A DNA stretch of 64,000 nt from CAYGDP01 sp964348665 (GTDB taxonomy: Bacteria; Verrucomicrobiota; Verrucomicrobiia; Palsa-1439; CAYGDP01): NCBI GenBank assembly GCA_964348665.1, contig CAYGDP010000019.1:9035-73034 (forward strand), read 5' to 3'. This document shows positions 58,509 to 64,000 of the stretch, piece after piece. The notes beneath the pieces were generated by a model that searched no databases, was not told the origin of the DNA, and worked only from the letters and a program-made list of their open reading frames with translations. Positions within the stretch are counted from its first letter, which is position 1; each line of letters begins with the position of its first letter. Both the position numbers and the translations under genes were made by a program.

Positions 58509-59455
58509 GGGGCGTGTGGTGGCGGCAAAGGTTTATTAAACAGGTTATTGGTAATATCGACCATCTCCGCGTCGGTGATTTTTCCAAAGAACGGCGCTTC
58601 GCCGGGCTTCAAACAGATCGCTTCCATCTTACGACCATGCTCCAGAAGAACGCGAGGCATTTCGTCACGGCGAGGATTTTGCTTCAGCTCGATCCAGAGG
58701 CGTTTCCACGTTTCAAAGGCGTCCCTGTATTTACCGGCTTCCTCCTGCGCGAAGCCGACCTGGCGGGCGATGTACCGCGGCGCGTCCGGATGGGACGCAG
58801 CAAATTGATAATACGGAATGGCGTCGGCGACACGGTCGGCCTGTTTTTCCGAAATCAGCCATCCGAGTTTGAAATGGAGTTCCCAGGAATCGGGATTGTA
58901 GAGAAGGCTCTGCTCGAGATAACGGCGGCCGAGCGCGATCCATTCCTCGTGTTCCCGGACGCATTCGGCTTCCGGTTTCGGGGGTTTTTGATTTACACAA
59001 AACATCCGGACACTATAGCTCACGTTCCAAGCCATATGCCAGGCAGCGGTATCCCAAAAAAAACCAACCTGCGGCTGGAGCAGAGTGACAATGTCGAAAT
59101 ACGGCTTGATTTTGTACCAGCGCTGCGCCTCCCAGGCCTTGTGCGCCTCGATCCAGATGAAATTCGCCACGATGCCTCGAAAACCACTAAGCATGGCGAT
59201 GGATAGATTCTGGCCGATCTTTTGCCGGAGTTTCAGGTCAACCCGCACACCGCCGAGGCCGAGTTCCTGCCGTTGCGCCTCGACCATGCCCTCGACCGAC
59301 AATCGCGCGGGCTTGAGATAATAGTGAACTTTCTGGTCAACATCTCGATAGTGCAGCGACGGTTGGTAGGGAACCAAGAGCGGGAACTTGAGGAGAGCAA
59401 GCAGGAACAAACACGGCGACAGCCGCAGAATTGTCCTAAGCGGGTCTCGTCTCAT
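58505..59455 (-). CDS. Membrane-anchored TPR-like protein
   Basis: Hypothetical protein (316 aa) with an N-terminal helix LSPCLFLLALLKFPLLVP and a helical body. It has TPR-like pairs (RRYLEQSLLYNPDSWELHFKLGWLI, VADAIPYYQFAASHPDAPRYIARQ). The conserved IEAHKAWEAQRWYKIKPYFDIVTLLQPQ recalls uncharacterised proteins beside ABC-2 transporters. Start ATG 59455 sits 1 nt after the permease stop, so it is probably an accessory of that ABC system. Confidence 0.72.
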   Translation of the reverse strand: MRRDPLRTILRLSPCLFLLALLKFPLLVPYQPSLHYRDVDQKVHYYLKPARLSVEGMVEAQRQELGLGGVRVDLKLRQKIGQNLSIAMLSGFRGIVANFIWIEAHKAWEAQRWYKIKPYFDIVTLLQPQVGFFWDTAAWHMAWNVSYSVRMFCVNQKPPKPEAECVREHEEWIALGRRYLEQSLLYNPDSWELHFKLGWLISEKQADRVADAIPYYQFAASHPDAPRYIARQVGFAQEEAGKYRDAFETWKRLWIELKQNPRRDEMPRVLLEHGRKMEAICLKPGEAPFFGKITDAEMVDITNNLFNKPLPPPHAP

Positions 59456-59456
59456 G

Positions 59457-60425
59457 TTAGATTTCTTTCTCCTCGAAAATGATATGCGCAAACCAGATCA
59501 AAAACGTGATGTACAGCAACCCATATACCACCACCGGCATCACACCCGTTGGCAACCCCGACTGTCCCATTTGCATCCAAGGGATTATTTTCCCTTCGTT
59601 GATATCATCGGCGATATTGAACGCCTGCAAATTCGGCACGATCCACGTCACAACGATCATGAAGAAATGGCTTAAGTACGCCCCTCCCTCCGATTTCACC
59701 GATTCTTGCGCACCCACCTGCAAGTGTCCAATAAAATATAGACAGGTCGTTACCACGACGGTGAAAATCATCGAGGTCGAAAAGGTCGAGAAAAAGAGCG
59801 CCATCGCCCCCAGCAGCGCCATTTTCATGAAGAGCAACAGGACAGCCTTCGCCAGGGCTAGGTCGTGCGCTTCCGCCCATAATTGCGCGGCTCGGGCATT
59901 GACCTCGTCGGCGTGCTGACCAATCCGGATGGACTCGGCCGATTCTTCCGCAATGACCGCCCGCGCTTTGAAATCGAGCACGACGAAATAGAGCAGGGAC
60001 ATGATCACCACGCTGATCGCCAGCAGAAAGACGACCCCGACATATTTCCCCAGCAAGAATTCCAGGCGACGCACGGGTTTGGCGAGGATAGTGTAGAGTG
60101 TGCGATTGTCAATTTCCGCAGGCAACAACTGCGCCGTGCCGACGATCGCCAGCACCGCGCCAAAGATCGAGATGGCGGCCAGCCCAAAGTCCTTCACAAA
60201 CTTGATCTGTGCCGCAGCCACTTCTTCACGCTCGAAAGTGAATTGCGCAAAAAATCCCGCGGTGGCAATAATGACCAAACCAAAAACCAGCAGCGTGTAG
60301 AAGACCTTCTGCCGCGTCAACTCCACCAAGGTATTGCTGGCGATGGTCAAAATGCGGCTCACCGAAAACGCCACGTACGGCGGCGCGCTCGGCGGCGGTG
60401 TCGCAGAGGCATCAGTCGTGGGCAA
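59457..60425 (-). CDS. ABC-2 type transporter permease
   Basis: Integral membrane protein (322 aa). It has TM1 at about 36-60, a long periplasmic loop (AVIAEESAESIRIGQHADEVNARAAQLWAEAHDLALAK region) and further helices. Motifs RQKVFYTLLVFGLVI and LYTILAKPVRRLEFLLGKY, the latter following transmembrane ends, are typical of NosY/Gld-like ABC-2 permeases. It overlaps the ATPase gene by 14 nt. Substrate unknown. Confidence 0.87.
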   Translation of the reverse strand: MPTTDASATPPPSAPPYVAFSVSRILTIASNTLVELTRQKVFYTLLVFGLVIIATAGFFAQFTFEREEVAAAQIKFVKDFGLAAISIFGAVLAIVGTAQLLPAEIDNRTLYTILAKPVRRLEFLLGKYVGVVFLLAISVVIMSLLYFVVLDFKARAVIAEESAESIRIGQHADEVNARAAQLWAEAHDLALAKAVLLLFMKMALLGAMALFFSTFSTSMIFTVVVTTCLYFIGHLQVGAQESVKSEGGAYLSHFFMIVVTWIVPNLQAFNIADDINEGKIIPWMQMGQSGLPTGVMPVVVYGLLYITFLIWFAHIIFEEKEI

Positions 60426-61281
60426 AGACGGCTCCTTTCTCCTTTTCCTTCTGGATGGTATTCAAAAATATCGTTTCCAGTGTATACCGCGGATGCTCAA
60501 CCGAAATCAACCGCGCGCCGACCCGCCCGATCGCCCCTTCGATTTCCGCCCGTTTGTTGTCCGCGAGATTTTCCACCGTGATCGTCAGCTTTTTCTCATC
60601 CGAGATCAGCTCTGAAACGCGGCCCTCCACCAAAATCCTTCCCAAATTCATAATGCAAATCCGGTCGCAAACTTCCTGCACCTGTTCCAAAAGATGGCTC
60701 GCCATCAAAATCGTTTTCCCCATCTTTCGCAACCGCAAAATCATGTCCCGAATCTCACGCGATCCGATCGGGTCCACCCCCGCTGTCGGCTCGTCCAATA
60801 ACAACAGTTTCGGGTCGTGAATGAGCGCTTGCGCCAAGCCAATGCGCTGCAACATACCCTTCGAGTACCCTCCCAATTTTCGCTTCCGCGCGCTTTGCAA
60901 GCCAACCAAGTCCAGCAACTCGTCAATCCGCTTGGTCAATTTCGTGCCATTCATCCCGCAGAGTTTGCCAAAAAATTCCAGCGTTTCCTCGCCCGATAGG
61001 TATCGGTAAAAATAGGGGTTCTCCGGCAACAACCCAATGTCCTGATGCGTTGCCACGTCGGAGGAGGGACGACCGAAAACTTCCGACTTGCCATCCGTGG
61101 GAGCGTAGAGACCGAGAATGACCTTGAGCGCCGTGCTTTTGCCCGACCCGTTCGGGCCAAGAATGCCGTAGACCTCGCCTTCCTTGACCGTAAGGTTGAA
61201 CCGATCCAGCGCCAGCAGCGTTCCACGCCGATAGCCTAGAAAAAAACGCTTTGTCAGATTATCCGTCCGAATCGCATCCAT
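60412..61281 (-). CDS. ABC transporter ATP-binding protein
   Basis: Nucleotide-binding subunit (289 aa) of the ABC-2 system. Walker A GPNGSGKST, signature YSKGMLQRIGLAQAL, Walker B LLLLDEPTAGVDP and switch His (MASHLLEQ) are all intact. A C-terminal tail (about 215-289) matches the accessory domain of NatA/CcmA-type ATPases. Its ATG follows the acylphosphatase stop by 1 nt. Confidence 0.92.
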   Translation of the reverse strand: MDAIRTDNLTKRFFLGYRRGTLLALDRFNLTVKEGEVYGILGPNGSGKSTALKVILGLYAPTDGKSEVFGRPSSDVATHQDIGLLPENPYFYRYLSGEETLEFFGKLCGMNGTKLTKRIDELLDLVGLQSARKRKLGGYSKGMLQRIGLAQALIHDPKLLLLDEPTAGVDPIGSREIRDMILRLRKMGKTILMASHLLEQVQEVCDRICIMNLGRILVEGRVSELISDEKKLTITVENLADNKRAEIEGAIGRVGARLISVEHPRYTLETIFLNTIQKEKEKGAVFAHD

Positions 61282-61282
61282 A

Positions 61283-61567
61283 TCAGTACGCTATTGTAAA
61301 CTCCTTAAATTCACCCGTCGCGATCGACCAATTCACGTCGGCGTCCAACACGCCGTCGCCCACTTCACTGTCTCGAATCGCCTGCAAAAATTTTCGCACG
61401 TCCTCGCCATGCCCTTCCACCATCAACTCCACTCGCCCATCGGACAGGTTTTTCGCCCATCCGGTCACCAAAAACCGCCGCGCCAAGCGCTCCGACATCC
61501 ATCGAAACCCCACTCCTTGCACTTGGCCACTGTAAAATACCTGCGCTCGTTCTTTCCTCTCCTCCAT
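61283..61567 (-). CDS. acyP: Acylphosphatase
   Basis: Small enzyme hydrolysing acyl phosphates (94 aa, family size). The phosphate loop is VFYSGQVQGVGFR with Arg22, and the catalytic Asn40 is in WAKNLSDGRVELMVEG. First gene of the minus-strand operon acyP-ABC ATPase-permease-TPR-phosphoesterase-glycosyltransferase. Confidence 0.93.
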   Translation of the reverse strand: MEERKERAQVFYSGQVQGVGFRWMSERLARRFLVTGWAKNLSDGRVELMVEGHGEDVRKFLQAIRDSEVGDGVLDADVNWSIATGEFKEFTIAY

Positions 61568-61637
61568 GACATTTTTACTCGTAAAAAACAGGGGGTATAC
61601 TACTCGGAAAACTTCGCGCGGTCAACCTTGTAGTCTT

Positions 61638-62597
61638 TCACCACCGAAACCGCTCGCCGCTGGCCAGCCGCCAGCAAATTTCATCCGCCGCCCGCAATGC
61701 CACCCGGCCAGCCACTTGCAAACTCGCCGCGCTCACCTTGTCCATCGTGTCCTGCGGCGTGTGCCAATAATCGTTCACGCCAGGTTTGCTGCCAAATTCG
61801 AAATCAATCAGGTCCACCGCCGGGATTTGCGCCTCCAAAAACGGCGTGTGATCGTCGCTGATCGTGCTGGTCGAATACCCGAACTTCTCCCGCACCTGCA
61901 ATCCTTCCGCCGCGTCAAATACCGCCCGCACCAAACGCTGACTGCTCTCCGGCGGAATCGTCACCGTCAAATCCTTGTCCCCAATCATATCCAGGATCAT
62001 CGCCGCGCCAACCCGCTTGTTCGTTTTGTCCTTCCCCAGTTCTGAAACAAAATACCGGCTGCCATACGACCCGTCGGTCGCCGTGAACCGCGATCCCATC
62101 GCTTCTTCGCCGTCGAAAAACACCAGCCACACCGTCGCCGCCGGCGGTTTCTTTCCCAAAATCCGCGCTGCCTCCAACAACACGCCCGTCGCTGCGCCGC
62201 CGTCGTTCGCGCCAACAAATTGTTCCTTGTCAAACAGCTTCGTGTCGTAATGCGCGCCGAGAACCAGAATCACCTTCGAATCCCCTCGCGCTTCGCCAAT
62301 GATGTTTTTCATCTGCACCGCCCCGGTCGGCGTAGACACCGAAAACACCTGTTCGCGCACTGTCAATCCCGCCGCTTTCAATTGTTCGGCGATGTATTGC
62401 TGGGTTTTTCGGCTCGCCTCGCTCCCGGACGGACGCGGCCCCAGCGCCACCTGTTTCTCCACGTGCGCCAGCGCTTTCTCCCCGTAAAATTCGTTCCAAG
62501 CGATCGAGCCAAGCCGCGCTTTGTTGCAGCCGGTCGTCGCGAGAGAGGCGATCAACAGACAAAGGAATAAATAAAAAGGCCGAAGAAAAATGCCCAT
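61638..62597 (-). CDS. M28 family peptidase lipoprotein (glutaminyl cyclase-like)
   Basis: Zinc hydrolase (319 aa) with a lipoprotein signal (lipobox Cys24). Metal and catalytic motifs are LGAHYDTKLF, GANDGGAATGVLLE, FFDGEEAMGSRF (proton-shuttle Glu) and the last histidine in DYWHTPQDTMDKVS. The spacing matches bacterial QPCT-like enzymes that cyclise N-terminal glutamine. Aminopeptidase activity is the alternative. Confidence 0.88.
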   Translation of the reverse strand: MGIFLRPFYLFLCLLIASLATTGCNKARLGSIAWNEFYGEKALAHVEKQVALGPRPSGSEASRKTQQYIAEQLKAAGLTVREQVFSVSTPTGAVQMKNIIGEARGDSKVILVLGAHYDTKLFDKEQFVGANDGGAATGVLLEAARILGKKPPAATVWLVFFDGEEAMGSRFTATDGSYGSRYFVSELGKDKTNKRVGAAMILDMIGDKDLTVTIPPESSQRLVRAVFDAAEGLQVREKFGYSTSTISDDHTPFLEAQIPAVDLIDFEFGSKPGVNDYWHTPQDTMDKVSAASLQVAGRVALRAADEICWRLASGERFRW

Positions 62598-62599
62598 TT

Positions 62600-62632
62600 A
62601 CGTTTCAACCATTTAACGATTCAACGGCGCGC
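62600..62632. repeat. TTCAACC/TTTAACGA word array at the ferredoxin 3' end
   Basis: TTTCAACC, ATTTAACG, ATTCAACGG words lie between the M28 start and the ferredoxin-like gene. The array supplies the ferredoxin TAA stop and its last residues (LNR). Confidence 0.6.
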
Positions 62633-62960
62633 TCGGCGCGCTTACCGCGCACCCCACAACGCCTTTCGCCAGCAAAAGTCGCTCGACGATTTGACCGCCA
62701 AGGATGTGTTTCTCCACAATCTCCAGCACGTCCTCCGCCTTGACCTCCTTGTACCAGACGCCTTCGGGATAAATGACCAGCACCGGCCCGACATGATGCT
62801 GGCTGTTGCAGCCCATCTTGGTCACGCGCACATCGCGAAGCTTGCGTTCGAGCATTTGTTTGAGCATCGCGTCATACACGCTGATACCGCCTTTGGGACC
62901 GCAATGATGCTCCTTCTTGTCATTGGTGCAACAAAGCACATGCAATCGGTAAGGTTCCAT
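62613..62960 (-). CDS. Thioredoxin-like [2Fe-2S] ferredoxin-domain protein
   Basis: Small redox protein (115 aa) of the NuoE/shethna-like ferredoxin fold. The first ligands lie in HVLCCTNDKKEHHCGPKGG (Cys10/11 and Cys20). The second pair, normally G-C-x3-C, reads GCNSQHHVGPV, so the fourth cysteine is replaced by histidine. VIYPEGVWYKEVKAEDV is the family signature. Its C-terminus runs into a word array. The leaderless promoter lies 6 nt upstream. Confidence 0.85.
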   Translation of the reverse strand: MEPYRLHVLCCTNDKKEHHCGPKGGISVYDAMLKQMLERKLRDVRVTKMGCNSQHHVGPVLVIYPEGVWYKEVKAEDVLEIVEKHILGGQIVERLLLAKGVVGCAVSAPSAPLNR

Positions 62961-62966
62961 TGGCCG

Positions 62967-62995
62967 AGATTACCCCGAACGCCCGTTTACTTCAA
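62967..62995 (-). promoter_or_regulatory. Promoter of the ferredoxin-like gene, leaderless type
   Basis: -35 TTGAAG (62995-62990), exact 17-bp spacer, -10 TAATCT (62972-62967), 6 nt to ATG 62960. No Shine-Dalgarno. Confidence 0.6.
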
Positions 62996-63013
62996 GATGG
63001 AACACTGGTCGGG

Positions 63014-63290
63014 CTAATCGTTGTCAACGATCAGGCCGCGGGCGATGTCGTCAACCAGAATGGCGAAGGTTGGGTCATATAGTTTGAGGAAGAAATCCTC
63101 GTCGTTCTCGACGTTCGTATCACCAAGCACGCGTACGGTGACGGTCTTGACGGTTTCGCCCGGCAGGAAACGGATCATTCCGCTTCGGCTGGCATAATCC
63201 CCTCCAATACAGCGAAAATGCCGACGCGGTCATAGCTGAAACTGACGTGAGGGCGAATTTTAAGACATTCAACATTCCGGCTGATTTCAC
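63014..63290 (-). pseudogene. Decayed Calx-beta-domain protein
   Basis: A GTG at 63290 is preceded by a perfect Shine-Dalgarno (AAGGAGG, 5-nt spacing). It opens a 56-codon frame whose start (KSAGMLNVLKFALTSVSAMT) looks like a signal peptide. A different frame downstream (about 63016-63210) encodes GGDYASRSGMIRFLPGETV and continues to LIVDND-stop, the end of a Calx-beta domain (F-x-P-G-E-T ... E-N-D-E-x-F). The two parts are out of frame. It looks like an internally deleted, frameshifted adhesin-like gene. Confidence 0.6.
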
Positions 63291-63322
63291 TGTTTCCTCC
63301 TTGTTATTGTTTGATTCGGCTC

Positions 63323-64000
63323 TTACTCATGTGCGCCATGTTTGCGCAGAAAATCTATCCTGCTCTGATACAGATCCTTCAACTCGTCCTTAATCTCGGG
63401 TTGGATTCTTTCATAATTCTCGATCAGCCGGCGCAGGATGGTCTTCCCTGATTGATCTTTCGAGTTCGGATCAGCGCCATTCTCCAATAGTAGTTCTGCA
63501 AAATCCTGCGTCCCCCATTCATATGCCCATTGAAACGGTGTTTCTTCATTTTCGTCCTGGGCGTTGACATCTGCCTTGTGTGCGATAAGCAACTTACCGA
63601 TGCCTATGCTGTTTGTCTTTCTACGCGCTACTATTAAATGCAAAGGAGTCACCTTTTTGTGACCCTTAACGTTGATATCTGCCTTTGCTTCGATTAAAAG
63701 CTTCAGCATCTCAATATCCGAATAGACGCAATAGTGAATGGGAGCCCAGCCATCCTTGTCCCGAGCTTCGGAATTTGCCTTGTTAGCGAGCAGGGTTTTT
63801 GCGACGTCCCAGTGGTCTTTACGGTGCTTGGTTAAAAGCTTTTTCTCGCTCTCATAGTCGGCCTGGTGTTTGAACTCTCCAGAAAATTCATCATCAAGCT
63901 CATCCCAGAAGGTTGTCAGGTGAAGCGGCGTTCTACCTTTCTTGTCCCTGACCTGCTCCCCCAAAACTGGACAGTAGGAAACAATAGACTTGGCTGATAA
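63323..64000 (-). CDS. Ankyrin-repeat protein, 5' end beyond the window
   Basis: The frame is open to the window edge, so the gene continues upstream; at least 225 codons are seen. Ankyrin units are KKGRTPLHLTTF, KDGWAPIHYCVY, KKVTPLHLIVARR, ENEETPFQWAYEWG and QSGKTILRRLIENYE, with the usual TPLH and LLLENGADPN landmarks. It is a protein-interaction scaffold without a recognised catalytic domain. AT-richer than most of the window. A TTG at 63964 is only an internal codon. Confidence 0.82.
   Translation of the reverse strand, partial: LSAKSIVSYCPVLGEQVRDKKGRTPLHLTTFWDELDDEFSGEFKHQADYESEKKLLTKHRKDHWDVAKTLLANKANSEARDKDGWAPIHYCVYSDIEMLKLLIEAKADINVKGHKKVTPLHLIVARRKTNSIGIGKLLIAHKADVNAQDENEETPFQWAYEWGTQDFAELLLENGADPNSKDQSGKTILRRLIENYERIQPEIKDELKDLYQSRIDFLRKHGAHE

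Noticed and set aside
57846..58808. 320-codon plus-strand open frame
   Set aside because: Asp/Gly/Val-rich shadow of the phosphoesterase and TPR-like genes on the minus strand; no motifs.

Overview
The window is a 64 kb piece of a fairly GC-rich, Gram-negative bacterial chromosome. The adjacent PSCyt1/DUF1549/DUF1553 and DUF1501 genes are typical of the Planctomycetota-Verrucomicrobiota group. Together with a heptosyltransferase, an HpnN-like RND protein, twin Gfo/Idh/MocA oxidoreductases and many short-period intergenic repeats, they suggest a verrucomicrobial organism (inference, moderate confidence).

Layout. 52-12962: one tightly overlapping complex I operon, nuoA-B-C-D-I-H-J-K-L-M-M'-N. 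It has two NuoM genes, a NuoI with an extra C-terminal Fe-S domain, and no nuoE/F/G. 12969-14241: a small membrane protein, a transposon-like inverted-repeat element and an AbrB-Doc toxin-antitoxin pair. 14539-19447: MFS carrier, Na+/H+ antiporter-like protein, phosphatidylethanolamine synthesis (psd-pssA) and purU. 19575-23541: the DUF1549/DUF1501 pair. 23583-29608: a sulfur block with rhodanese, cysteine synthase, JAMM peptidase, a permuted papain-like peptidase and a single protein joining a ThiS/MoaD/CysO-like carrier, an E1-like enzyme and a rhodanese. This is a plausible thiocarboxylate-dependent cysteine route. 29710-37811: oxidoreductase, response regulator, purE, larB, a NitT/TauT-like ABC pair without a binding protein, a zinc alcohol dehydrogenase and a methyltransferase. 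37899-43025: a carbohydrate ABC importer (binding protein plus two permeases) divergent from a Gfo/Idh/MocA dehydrogenase. 43075-49226: LecA-like secreted protein, MarC, a 2-TM protein, an HTH-metallo-beta-lactamase fusion and the RND protein. 49353-49577: tRNA-Ser(GGA) and tRNA-Arg(UCG). 49725-55072: uvrA and a large TPR protein. 55146-62960: mog, PhnP-like hydrolase, a six-gene minus-strand operon (acyP, ABC ATPase, ABC permease, TPR-like protein, phosphoesterase, glycosyltransferase 9), M28 peptidase and a 2Fe-2S ferredoxin-like protein. 63014-64000: decayed Calx-beta remnant and a 5'-truncated ankyrin gene.

Two genome-wide habits stand out. First, at least eleven genes, possibly fourteen, have a sigma70-like promoter whose -10 box ends only 5-10 nt before the start codon, which predicts leaderless mRNAs. 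Second, several families of short repeats (two-hairpin palindromes and 7-9 bp word arrays) fill intergenic gaps. They also sit in frame inside proteins or supply start and stop codons.
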